From: JACKIC01 sp964392305
GTDB taxonomy: Bacteria; Planctomycetota; UBA1135; UBA2386
Length of the DNA: 64,000 nt
NCBI GenBank assembly: GCA_964392305.1
Contig: CAYMPV010000029.1
Location: forward strand, 14,620 to 78,619
Reading direction: 5' to 3'
In this document: positions 49,113 to 58,221 of the stretch, in pieces
Layout of the letters: the number at the start of each line of letters is the position of its first letter
How positions within the stretch are numbered: the stretch's first letter is position 1
Notes under the pieces: model-generated
What the model saw: only the letters and a program-made list of their open reading frames with translations
What the model was told of the DNA's origin: nothing
The model's database searches: none
Translations under genes and position numbers: made by a program

Positions 49113-50273
49113 ATGCCCACCAGCTTCACCGCGCTCCTATCCTGCGGCCTGTTCGCCGTCGCCGCGTTTCCCGCGCTGCCGTCGATCAAGCCACATCCGT
49201 CGGCCTACCGCATGGCCAACGAGGCCGTGTGCATCGTCGAGGGGCGCGTCGTCGCGGCCGACACGGTGGTTGTGGTCCAGCGGCACTTCGTGTCGCCGTC
49301 GGTGCAGGTGCCAGACCGCCTCGTCGTGCGCGGACTGTCGGCGATGTCGCTGCGGCCGTTCGAGTTCGGGCAGGTGAACGAAGCCGTCGAGCCGGACCGC
49401 GTGCTGTTGTTCCTCGACGTGGATGACGCCGGTGGCTTCGTGCCGTTGTATCTGCTCGAGGGCACCGCTCGCGGCGTGTTGTGGTTGTGCGGCGAGCAGG
49501 TCTTCGGTTACCGGCAGTTCATCAATCCGGGCTGTTACGAACTGGCGCCGTGGCCGCACGTCGTGGCCGGCAAGGTCGACGGCGACGCGACGCCGGCGCA
49601 CGTGCGCGCCGAGATCGAGCAGGGGCTCGTCGCGCGGGCGTCGTGGCAAGCGACGTTGGCCATCGACGACGTGCAGGCGCGCGCCGCCGCCGTGGCGCGT
49701 TGGTGTTCGCCCGCGACTTCACCGGACGGCTGGCGCTGGCAAGAGCGCTGTTGGCCCGACCTGCGGGAGCAGGGCCGTCGGCTCGGCGAGCCGCTCGTGG
49801 CGCCGCTCGCGCGTCTGGTCGCCACCGAAGCCGACGCCAGCGCCGTCGGGTTCGCGTTGTCGCTGCTGGCCGACATGGGCGAACGGGCGCGCGCCGCCGC
49901 GCCGATGGCGATCGCCCGCCTGCGCGGGCCCGGCGCTGCCAACCGCGTCGAGCTGGTGCGTGCGCTGGCCGCGTTCCGCGATCCGCGCGCGATCGACGTC
50001 TTGCGCGATCACCTCGCCGACGAGGACGACTTCCTCGCGGCCGAAGTGGCTCTGGGCTTGCTGCGCTGCGGTGACCCCCAGGCCGGGGATCGCGTGGCAG
50101 CCCGGGTGCCCACGTTCGTCGACGACGATCATCCCGAGGCGGGCGTGGTCGCGCTGCTCGACGCCTTGCACGAGATCGACGCCGAACGCGCCGTGGCGCT
50201 GTATCACGCGCGTTTTGGCGCCGTGAAGGAGATGCGGACGGCGCGGCGCTGGCTGCGTGAGCTGCCGCGCTGA
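49113..50273 (+). CDS. Secreted HEAT-repeat protein
   Basis: A 386-residue protein with a hydrophobic N-terminus (residues 1-20) typical of export. Residues about 35-160 form a beta-rich N-terminal domain (EAVCIVEGRVVAADTVVVVQRHF, RVLLFLDVDDAGGFVPLYLLEG). Residues about 220-386 are HEAT-like helices (PLARLVATEADASAVGFALSLLADMG, VELVRALAAFRDPRAIDVLRDHLADEDDFLAAEVALGLLRCGDP). Probably an envelope-associated scaffold. No enzymatic motif. Confidence 0.7.
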   Translation: MPTSFTALLSCGLFAVAAFPALPSIKPHPSAYRMANEAVCIVEGRVVAADTVVVVQRHFVSPSVQVPDRLVVRGLSAMSLRPFEFGQVNEAVEPDRVLLFLDVDDAGGFVPLYLLEGTARGVLWLCGEQVFGYRQFINPGCYELAPWPHVVAGKVDGDATPAHVRAEIEQGLVARASWQATLAIDDVQARAAAVARWCSPATSPDGWRWQERCWPDLREQGRRLGEPLVAPLARLVATEADASAVGFALSLLADMGERARAAAPMAIARLRGPGAANRVELVRALAAFRDPRAIDVLRDHLADEDDFLAAEVALGLLRCGDPQAGDRVAARVPTFVDDDHPEAGVVALLDALHEIDAERAVALYHARFGAVKEMRTARRWLRELPR

Positions 50274-50312
50274 CGGTGGCTTTGCGCACCACCGCCCGGC
50301 ACGATCGCGCGC

Positions 50313-51512
50313 GTGTCGGCCCCGACCGCGACCCGCACCTGGCTCGGCCTCGCCGCGTTCTACGCGGCGTTGTTCGCGGTGTTGGGCGTGTTCATGCAGT
50401 ACTTCCCGCTGTGGCTGCACGACGAACGCGGCCTGGACGAGGCGCAGATCGCGGTGGTGCTGTCGAGCATGACCGTGGCGCGCACGTTGGCGGGGCCGCT
50501 GTGGGCGCAGCAGGTCGATCGTTCGGGGCGGCCCAGGCGGGTGCTGATGCTGCTGTGCGCGCTGAGCCTCGCCGCGTTCCTGATCTATCGCTTCGCCGAT
50601 TCGGTGCTCGGGCTCGCGACCGCGTCGTTCGTGTTCGGCTGCTGCTACCCGCCGATGCACCCGATCGTCGATGCGTTCGCGAGTGCCGCCGCGCGCCGCG
50701 AAGGGTTCGCCTACGGCCGGCTGCGCATGGTCGGGTCGGTGACCTTCCTGGCGATGGTGCTCGGCGTCGGTTACTGGCTCGAGCACAACTCGTCGGCGTC
50801 GCTGTTCGTGCTGTTGCTCGTCGGTCTGGTGGTGTTGCTGTTGGCGGCGTTCGGGCTGCCGGGCGGACCGCCGCCGCCGCCGCCGACCGTCGGCAAGGCG
50901 CCGATGCTCGAACTGCTGCGCAGCAAGCCGTTCCTGCTGTTGATGCTCGCCGCGGCGATCGTGCAGGGCAGCCACGCGCCCTACTACAACCTGTCGACGC
51001 TGCACTGGCAGGCGCACGGCATCGCCAAGTCGACCGCCGGCGTGTTGTGGGCCGAAGGGGTGCTCGCCGAGATCGTGTTGTTCTGGTTCGCGCGCGGCTC
51101 GACCGATCGGTTGCGACCGACGACGTTGCTGGCGCTCGGTGGCGGCGCGGCGGCGGTGCGTTGGACGGTGCTCGGCGTGACCACCGACGTCGGCTGGCTG
51201 TTCGCGACCAACTGGCTGCACGCGCTGACGTTCACGTGCACCTACCTGGGTTCGCTGCGCGCGCTCGACCGGCGTGTGCATGCGTCGCAACGCGCCACGG
51301 CGCAGGGCTTGCTCGGCGCCGCGACCTCCGGAGTCGGCATGGTCGCCGGATCGCTGCTCGGCGGCTTCCTCTACGACCGCTTCGCGGGCGGTGCCTTCTT
51401 CGCCATGGCCCTGTGGGGCTTGATCGGGATCATGCTGGCCCTGCGTCTGCGCAGGCTCGCCGACAGCAGCCAGATGGACGTCGACGCGAGCACCGAGAAC
51501 AGGCCCGCGTAG
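50313..51512 (+). CDS. MFS transporter (MFS_1_like / HcaT type)
   Basis: A 399-residue protein with about twelve TM segments, starting at GTG 50313. The N-terminal half has the FMQYFPLWLHDERGLDEAQI region of the phenylpropionate/nucleoside-type MFS_1_like family and the VDRSGRPRRVL loop. A poly-Pro stretch (PPPPPPT) occupies the central cytosolic loop. Its last 142 bases overlap the convergent membrane protein gene at 51371-52774. Substrate unknown. Confidence 0.85.
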   Translation: MSAPTATRTWLGLAAFYAALFAVLGVFMQYFPLWLHDERGLDEAQIAVVLSSMTVARTLAGPLWAQQVDRSGRPRRVLMLLCALSLAAFLIYRFADSVLGLATASFVFGCCYPPMHPIVDAFASAAARREGFAYGRLRMVGSVTFLAMVLGVGYWLEHNSSASLFVLLLVGLVVLLLAAFGLPGGPPPPPPTVGKAPMLELLRSKPFLLLMLAAAIVQGSHAPYYNLSTLHWQAHGIAKSTAGVLWAEGVLAEIVLFWFARGSTDRLRPTTLLALGGGAAAVRWTVLGVTTDVGWLFATNWLHALTFTCTYLGSLRALDRRVHASQRATAQGLLGAATSGVGMVAGSLLGGFLYDRFAGGAFFAMALWGLIGIMLALRLRRLADSSQMDVDASTENRPA

Positions 51513-52774
51513 TGCCACCACGGCCGCCCGCTCAGGATCTGCAGGTCGCGCACGTAGGACTGCAGCGCGGTCTCCGCGAACGGCATCGCCGGCATCGCCG
51601 CGCCGGGGCCGGTGGGCAGCACCTGCAACACGGGCACCGCGACGGCCAGGAGGGCGACCACGGTCAGCACGTTCTTGAAGCGCAGGATGCCGACGCGGCG
51701 CCACGTCGGCAGCAGCAGGGCGAACACCAGGAACGTCGCCGTCAGCGGCCACTCCTGACGTGGTGCGTGTGAGCCGAACGCCGGGATCAGCGGCGCGCCG
51801 GTGACCGCGAATGCGAGCAGCCACGGCAGCGCCGTGCGGCGGCGCAGCGGCAGTTCGAGGAAGTCGTCGAGGCCGGCGGCGCCGAGCACGACGCAGGCCA
51901 GCAGGGTCAACCAGAACGCGGCGCTCTGCAGCGCGACCGGGATCGGCAGCTGGTCGAGGCCGAACCACTGCGGGTCGCACAACGTCGCGGCGATGGCGGG
52001 CAGCGCGCCCAACGTGCCGAGCGCCAGCCAGGTGAGGATGCCCGCGTGGCGCTGACGGCGCAGGATGCCGAGCGCCGCGAACAGCAGCAACACCGGGCCC
52101 GGCAGGCGCAGCAGCGCGGCGGTGTCCAACCCCAGGTTGCTGGCGCGGTGCGCGGCGAGCACCTCGGCCGGCAGCGGCGTCACCGACTGGAACAACGCAC
52201 CCGCGAACGGATCGATCAGCACGAACGAGATCGCCGCGGTCGTTGCCAGCGCGACGACGCAGGCCAGCTGCAGGAGCAGCCGTTTGCGGCCGTCGCGTTC
52301 TTCGCAGCGCATCGCGTAGGCCAGGCCGGCGACCGCGAGCACCGCGGTGATGCCGCCGACGACGGTCATGCCGGCGACGAACGGCAGCGCCAGGCACGGC
52401 GCCAGGATCGGCATCCACAGCCAGCGCTGGGACGGGCGCGACACGCGGTAGGACGCCTCGAGCGCGAGCGGCGCCAGGGCGGCTGCGACCTGTTCCTTGG
52501 GCATCACCGCCATCGACACGAACCACGGCGACAGCGCGTACATCGTGCCGACCAGGAATGCCGAGTAGCGGCTGCGTCCCGACGCGCGCAGGAAGCGATA
52601 ACACAGCAGGCCGCCGGTCGCCGGCGCGACCGCGTTGATGCCGGTGGTGATCCAGTCGACCTGGCCGAGTGACGCGACCTGCCAGCTGCCGAGCGCGAAG
52701 ACCACGGCGACGAAGCACGCGATCCCGATCGCAGCGACGACGCCCTCGGCACGACCGCTGCCGTAGAGGCTCAC
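51371..52774 (-). CDS. Multi-spanning membrane protein of the YfhO cluster
   Basis: A 467-residue protein starting MSLYGSGRAEGVV with about ten TM segments and a basic C-terminal tail (KPHRAMAKKAPPAKRS). It lies 87 bases downstream of a YfhO-like gene and shares its style: WITTGINAVAPATGGLLCYRFLRASGRSR resembles the early loop of GT-C-type proteins. No family was identified firmly. Given its neighbours it may be part of a lipid-linked sugar transfer system. Confidence 0.55.
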   Translation of the reverse strand: MSLYGSGRAEGVVAAIGIACFVAVVFALGSWQVASLGQVDWITTGINAVAPATGGLLCYRFLRASGRSRYSAFLVGTMYALSPWFVSMAVMPKEQVAAALAPLALEASYRVSRPSQRWLWMPILAPCLALPFVAGMTVVGGITAVLAVAGLAYAMRCEERDGRKRLLLQLACVVALATTAAISFVLIDPFAGALFQSVTPLPAEVLAAHRASNLGLDTAALLRLPGPVLLLFAALGILRRQRHAGILTWLALGTLGALPAIAATLCDPQWFGLDQLPIPVALQSAAFWLTLLACVVLGAAGLDDFLELPLRRRTALPWLLAFAVTGAPLIPAFGSHAPRQEWPLTATFLVFALLLPTWRRVGILRFKNVLTVVALLAVAVPVLQVLPTGPGAAMPAMPFAETALQSYVRDLQILSGRPWWHYAGLFSVLASTSIWLLSASLRRRRASMIPIKPHRAMAKKAPPAKRS

Positions 52775-52861
52775 GCGGTGCGCTCCACGCAGGGTGGTCG
52801 GAGTGGAATCGGCGCGCTCACGTCGCCTCTTCGACGTTGCGGCGAGCCGGGCTTGAGGTGG

Positions 52862-55456
52862 CTAGGTGCGCCGGCGGTGCAGTTCGCGCCCGCCGAGCAG
52901 CAGCAGTGCCAACGCGCCGAGCGCAGCGAGCCACGTGCCGGTCGACAGGCCGGGCGCGCTGTACGAAAACACCACACGGCAGGCCAACGGCGGCACCTCG
53001 ACGAGGCGTTGCCAGTGGTTGCCGCGGTGCAGGGGCACTTCCACGCCGTCGACGCTGGCGGTCCAGCCCGGCAGGAACGTGTCGGCGAGCACCAGCCACG
53101 GCTCGTCGCCGGCGTCGAGCTGCAATTCGATCTGCGTTGGCGTGTCGGTGACGAAGTGCACACCGCGCGGCGCCATCGGCGGGCTGACGCGGCGCGCGGC
53201 AGGCGCGCCCGGGTCGGTCGCGCAGACGAACACCTGACGCTGCGGCAGCAGCGCCGCATCGGTCAGCGCGGCGAGCACCGCTTTGTCGTCGGGCAGCACC
53301 TCGAGGCCCGGCACCGCGAACGCCCGCGGCAGCGCCTTGGGCCGTTCGTAGACGAAGAACCGGCCGCGCGGGCCCTGCCACGGCGGCCCGACCGGATCGC
53401 CGAGCCCGCTGAGTTCATGGATCGAGAGCAGGTAACGCACCCCGCACAGGTCGAGGTAGGGGTGCGTGAGCAGGCCCGGCACCGCCTGCGGCAGGCTCGT
53501 CGTCAGGTAACCCTTGGGGGTGTTGCGCGCCCCGAGTTCCCCGGGCAGCAGGGTCGCGAACGGCAACAGCGAGCGGCCGTCGAAGTGCGTGTAGAAGTGC
53601 AGGTCGCGGATCCCGGGCCCGAGCAACTGGCCGGGCGGCAGTTGTTCCTGCTGCATCTCACCGAGGCTGGCGCGCGCGATCGTGAAGCCGCCGTCGTCGC
53701 GATGCGCGGCGGCCTGCTGGCGCAAGAACGCGTGCACAGGTGTTTCGACCTCGTGCCCGGGTTCGATGCCGTGCAGCAGCGGCGCACCGTGCAGGACGAG
53801 CTGCAGCAGGCCGGTCGCGAGCAACGCGCCCAGGCACCAACGGCGGGCGGGCGCGGCGTGCCAGCGTGCGAACGCGAGCAGCCCGGCGCCCAACAGCATG
53901 TACCAGAGCAGCGCCTCGCGGCCCGCGGCGGCGGCGCGTTCGCCCGCGGCGACGAAGCGGTCGAGGCCCGGCGGTGCCCATTCCTGCACGTAGTTGCGCA
54001 CCACATCGGTGGTGACGGGCACGCGCGCCGCGATCGCCTGCTGCCACCAGTCCGGGTCGGCGGCGTGCCAGGCCGCGGGGCGGCCTGCCAGCCACCACAG
54101 AGCGACACCGAGCGCGAACATCACGCCGCCGAGCCACCACGCCGCGGGCCGCGGCGCGTCGAGCAGGCGTTGCAGACCGAGCGCAACGCACCACGCGAGC
54201 AGCAGCGTGCCGGGCGCGAGCCAACGCATCGGCCAGACGTTGCCGATCAGCGGCAGGCAATAGAGCTGATTCACGACCGGCACGAACAGCGCAAGACACA
54301 ACAACAGCACGAACGTCGCCAGCGCGAAGGCGCGGTGACGACCGCGGCCCCAGATCGCGCCGAACACCGCGAGCACGAATCCCAGCGAACCGAAGAACAC
54401 CGAGTACTCGGTGTAGTTGTAGTTGGGCAGGGCCCCGTTGCCGGCGTTGTCGAGGCGGTCACACAGCCACAGGGCCAGCGGCGACTTGCCGTACGGCAGG
54501 ATCCTGTCGGCGGTGGGATGGCCGATCAGATCGGGCAGCAGGTAGCCGGACAGGCCGTAGAGGTCGAAGCGCGACAGTTGGTGTTGTGCCAGCGAGGGTG
54601 CGGTGTTGCGGGCGCTCTCGGGGAAGAACAGCAGCGATGGCAACACCTGCGGCAGGGTCAGCAGCGCGCCAAGGCCGATCGCGAGCGCGGTTCGCAACAG
54701 CACCTGCAGGGCCGGCCCGCGCCCGTCGCGCCGCGCCGTCGTCACCGTGAGCCAGACCACGAACAGTCCCGCGATCACGGTGGTGCTCGCGGCGAACGGC
54801 GGGAACCCCGACAGCCACGGCAGCGCAAACGTCACCGCCACCGCGATCGTCGGCAGTGCGCGCAATGTGTCGTGTTTCGTCAGCCGCAACAGCGCCCACA
54901 GCAACATCGGCAGCCAGACGAAGCTGCCCAGCCGCATCCAGAAGAACGCGTTCGCGGCCAGCGGCGCGGCGAGTTGGAACGTCGCCGCTCCGAACCAGGC
55001 GGGCAACGTCGCGATCTGTAGCTCGCGGAACAGGCCGAATGCGCCGAAGCCGGCCACGGTGAGGCTGATCCACGCCAGCAGCCACAGCCATGCGCCCGGG
55101 TCGTCGGCGAACAGCACCAGCCAGTTGGGTGGGTAACACAGGCCGAGCAGCCCGTGCGCGTGCAGCGGCGCACCGCCGCGCGCATGCGCATTCCAGGTCG
55201 GCAGCCGTCCGGCGCGCAGCTCGTCGCGCGCCAGTCCGAGTTCGGGCAGGAACCACACCGGCACCTCGGTGACGTCGTGGTTGGTGCCGGCGCGCAGGTC
55301 CGCGTACTGCTGATGGGTCAGCTGCTGGCCGGCCGGCGGGAACTCGGCGAGATCGTACGGCACGAAGCGCCGTTGGCCGATCGCGTGCGGCCACAGCCAC
55401 AGCAGCGGCAGCAGCGCCAGGGCCAGGATCGGCAGGAGTTGGCGGCGGACGTTCAT
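52862..55456 (-). CDS. YfhO-family membrane protein
   Basis: An 864-residue protein from ATG 55456. It has many TM segments, an early acidic loop (YDLAEFPPAGQQL), a later PLLHGIEPGHEVETP region and a C-terminal periplasmic domain (LADTFLPGWTASVDGVEVPLHRG) with a closing TM. This matches the YfhO family, GT-C-like proteins needed for glycosylation of teichoic or other surface polymers in Gram-positives. It is coupled to the following large membrane protein (ATGA). Confidence 0.78.
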   Translation of the reverse strand: MNVRRQLLPILALALLPLLWLWPHAIGQRRFVPYDLAEFPPAGQQLTHQQYADLRAGTNHDVTEVPVWFLPELGLARDELRAGRLPTWNAHARGGAPLHAHGLLGLCYPPNWLVLFADDPGAWLWLLAWISLTVAGFGAFGLFRELQIATLPAWFGAATFQLAAPLAANAFFWMRLGSFVWLPMLLWALLRLTKHDTLRALPTIAVAVTFALPWLSGFPPFAASTTVIAGLFVVWLTVTTARRDGRGPALQVLLRTALAIGLGALLTLPQVLPSLLFFPESARNTAPSLAQHQLSRFDLYGLSGYLLPDLIGHPTADRILPYGKSPLALWLCDRLDNAGNGALPNYNYTEYSVFFGSLGFVLAVFGAIWGRGRHRAFALATFVLLLCLALFVPVVNQLYCLPLIGNVWPMRWLAPGTLLLAWCVALGLQRLLDAPRPAAWWLGGVMFALGVALWWLAGRPAAWHAADPDWWQQAIAARVPVTTDVVRNYVQEWAPPGLDRFVAAGERAAAAGREALLWYMLLGAGLLAFARWHAAPARRWCLGALLATGLLQLVLHGAPLLHGIEPGHEVETPVHAFLRQQAAAHRDDGGFTIARASLGEMQQEQLPPGQLLGPGIRDLHFYTHFDGRSLLPFATLLPGELGARNTPKGYLTTSLPQAVPGLLTHPYLDLCGVRYLLSIHELSGLGDPVGPPWQGPRGRFFVYERPKALPRAFAVPGLEVLPDDKAVLAALTDAALLPQRQVFVCATDPGAPAARRVSPPMAPRGVHFVTDTPTQIELQLDAGDEPWLVLADTFLPGWTASVDGVEVPLHRGNHWQRLVEVPPLACRVVFSYSAPGLSTGTWLAALGALALLLLGGRELHRRRT

Positions 55457-58125
55457 TGGTCGGAGCGCGCCGAGCCTGGCACAGGCAAACCGACGAACAG
55501 CAGCAGCACCGCCAGCAGCGCCAGCAGGCTGAGCCGTTCGGGCCACACGACGCGCGCGGCGTCGTAGCGGAAGACTACCTCGTGGTCACCGGCCGGCAGG
55601 TAGACGGCGCGCAGGTAGTGGTCGGCGACATAGACCATGGTGGCCGTGCCATCGACCGTTGCGGTCCATCCAGCGTCGTAGGGATCGGCGAGGCGCAGAT
55701 ACCCGTCGGCGGCGTTGGACACGGTGATCGCGACGTGTTCGTCGCGGTGGCTCGTGATCGTGACGGTCGCGGTGAGGTCATCGCTGCCGGACGGCCGCGG
55801 TGCGTTCTCGTCCTCGAGCACGATGCGCTGCGCGACGTCGCGGTCGCGCCGCGCCAGCGCCGCGAGGCGCTGCGGTTCGTCGGGCAACACGTCGACGCTG
55901 CGCACGAACGTCGCGCGCGGCAACGTCGTGGTGCGTTCGAGCAGGCGGTAACCGCCGGTGCCGGGAGGTGTGCGGTCGAGCAGCGTGTCGGTGACTGGCA
56001 CCGGCTGGTCGGTGAGCACGAAGCGGATGCCGTACAGGTCGGCGAGCGGATGGGACAGCGACGCCGGGTCGCGGAACGCGCCGACGCCGGCGCCGCCGAA
56101 CGTGATCGAGCCCTTGTCCTTGGCGTCCGGTTCGAGCGCGAGGAAGAACTGCTCGTAGCGCGCGGGCGGCAGCGGGTTGTAGCCCGCAGCGTCCTCGAGC
56201 CCCTGCGCGCCGGCGAGGTTGGGCGGATAACACGCCGCGGCGCGGCCGTCGGTAGCGGCCACGAGCCGTTGGAACCGCGCGCGCACGCCGCCCGGCTCGA
56301 CGGTCGTGAGCGCCGGCACGACGACCGTCGGCGGCGAGACCACACGCGACTGCGGTACGACGACGCCGAACCCCCAGCCCGCGTGCAGCAGTTCGAGCAT
56401 CGTCGCCGCCAGCAACACCGGCAGACAGCCGCGCCGCCACGGCGCCAGCAGCACGAACGCCGCAGCCAGACTGGCGAGCAGCGCGCGCCACGCGGTGGTG
56501 GTGAGGTGGTCGTGGTTGTCGGCCCACTGGCCCGGCTCGCTGTTCTGCCGCACGAACGCGATCGCGGCGTCGACGTTGCCGCCGATGCTCTGCACGATGG
56601 GGTGATCGACGTCGGCGACGTAGAGTTCGGCCGTGGCGCGCACGAAGCTCTCTTCTTCGCCGTGTCTGCCGAGCCAGACCAGGACCACGGCGCTGGTCAA
56701 CGCCGCGCCGCCGAGCAGCAGCAGCGCCGGCCACCGGCGTTGCCGTGACGCTGGCTCCGCCGCGAACAGACGATCGGCGCCGAGCGCGCTGAGCACCACG
56801 AGTCCCATCGCCACCACGAACAGCAGCCGCCGCAAGTCGGCGGCGGCGAGCCCGGGCACGAAGCGTGCGAGGCCCAGGAACGGCTGGTCGGCGTTGGCGA
56901 AGCCGAACGCCAGCAGCGCTGCGGCAGCGAAGTAGATCGCGATCGCGCGCAGGCGCCGGTCGCCGAACGCGAGCAGCGCCAGCGCCAGCGGCGCGGTGCC
57001 GATCGCGAACGACGTCTCGACCCAGCTCTGGAACGGTCCCCGGGTGATCGGGTGCAGCGGATCGTGCAGCAGCACGATCTGGCTCCACGGCATGCGCGTC
57101 ACGTCGCGCAGCGCGTGCTGCGGGTCCGCATAGAACACGTCGGCCGACCAGCTCAGCAGGTCGGGCCACAGCGCCGTCAGCACGTGGTCCCACTCGAGCC
57201 CGTTGGCGGCCAGGAACGCCGCGTTGTAGCTCGTGTCGCGCGCCGACACCGCCGACGCGAGCAGCACCGGCAGCATGTGCGCGCACGACAGCAGGCCGCC
57301 GAGCGCGAGGCCCAGGCCGACCGGCAGCAGGCAGCGCAGCCGTTCGCGGCGCGGCGCGGCGTCGGCCAGCGGACGCAGCGCCAGCAGCAGCGCGAAACCC
57401 AGCGTGAGATAGCTGACTTGCAGGCTGACCACGGCGAAGCCCGACAACCACGACAATCCGGTCCACAGCGCCAGCCAGCCGACCCAGCGCGAGCGCGCCG
57501 CGCCGGCGACGCGCTCACCGACCAGCGCAGCCACCGCGGTCAGCATCGGCCACAGCGACAACGCTGCCGTGAGGATCACGTTGTGGTGCAGCTTGCACTG
57601 CGTCCACAGGCCGAGCACCGCGGTGACCACGCCGACCAACGCGCCCTCGTGGCCGCAGCCGATGCGCCGCAGGAACACGTAGGCGAACCAGCCGAACAGC
57701 ACCTGGTGCACGAAGTACCACCAGCCGTACCACTGCTCGCCTGGCAATAGCAACAGCAACAGGTTGATCGGTTCGTAGACCTGCGCCATCTGCGGCACGA
57801 ACGGCGCGCCGCCGCCGATGTCGCGGGTCCAGCGCGGCGTCTCGCCGGCGCGCAACCGGTCGTGCAGCACGCGGTCCCAGCACAGCGACTGCAGGTACTT
57901 GTCGCCGCCGCTGGTGTTGCCGCGCCGCAGGTCGTCGACGTCGAGTTCGCCGCGGGCCTCGGCCTGGGCTCGGAACACGTCGATCTGTTCGGGCGGGTAG
58001 GGCACCAGAGCCGTGCCGGGCAGCAGCGCGTCGCGCAGGAACAACACCGAGCACAGCGCTGCGAGCAACAGCGCCACTGCGTGCTGCCCAACCGTCGTTG
58101 CCGGGGTGCCGCTGGTCACCGCCAC
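55453..58125 (-). CDS. YfhO-family membrane protein, second copy
   Basis: An 890-residue protein; the start is uncertain (GTG 58125 or GTG 58119). It has TM helices throughout and an early loop PYPPEQIDVFRAQAEARGELDVDDL. The C-terminal domain (YDAGWTATVDGTATMVYVADHYLRAVYLPAGDHEVVFRY) mirrors the C-terminal strand of the upstream copy. The pair probably arose by duplication and may transfer different sugars or form a complex. Divergent from the GT39-like gene. Confidence 0.78.
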   Translation of the reverse strand: MAVTSGTPATTVGQHAVALLLAALCSVLFLRDALLPGTALVPYPPEQIDVFRAQAEARGELDVDDLRRGNTSGGDKYLQSLCWDRVLHDRLRAGETPRWTRDIGGGAPFVPQMAQVYEPINLLLLLLPGEQWYGWWYFVHQVLFGWFAYVFLRRIGCGHEGALVGVVTAVLGLWTQCKLHHNVILTAALSLWPMLTAVAALVGERVAGAARSRWVGWLALWTGLSWLSGFAVVSLQVSYLTLGFALLLALRPLADAAPRRERLRCLLPVGLGLALGGLLSCAHMLPVLLASAVSARDTSYNAAFLAANGLEWDHVLTALWPDLLSWSADVFYADPQHALRDVTRMPWSQIVLLHDPLHPITRGPFQSWVETSFAIGTAPLALALLAFGDRRLRAIAIYFAAAALLAFGFANADQPFLGLARFVPGLAAADLRRLLFVVAMGLVVLSALGADRLFAAEPASRQRRWPALLLLGGAALTSAVVLVWLGRHGEEESFVRATAELYVADVDHPIVQSIGGNVDAAIAFVRQNSEPGQWADNHDHLTTTAWRALLASLAAAFVLLAPWRRGCLPVLLAATMLELLHAGWGFGVVVPQSRVVSPPTVVVPALTTVEPGGVRARFQRLVAATDGRAAACYPPNLAGAQGLEDAAGYNPLPPARYEQFFLALEPDAKDKGSITFGGAGVGAFRDPASLSHPLADLYGIRFVLTDQPVPVTDTLLDRTPPGTGGYRLLERTTTLPRATFVRSVDVLPDEPQRLAALARRDRDVAQRIVLEDENAPRPSGSDDLTATVTITSHRDEHVAITVSNAADGYLRLADPYDAGWTATVDGTATMVYVADHYLRAVYLPAGDHEVVFRYDAARVVWPERLSLLALLAVLLLFVGLPVPGSARSDQ

Positions 58126-58221
58126 ACGATGCAGGGCCTTGGCACAACAAGCAACGTGGGGCGACGCACACTGCACTCTGTCATGGCGCCGTTGCCGTGC
58201 CTATCCTGCGCCGCCGTTCGC

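Noticed and set aside
49719..52718. 999-codon minus-strand frame
   Set aside because: Overlaps real genes on both strands, and its translation is a low-complexity Arg/Gln/His shadow.
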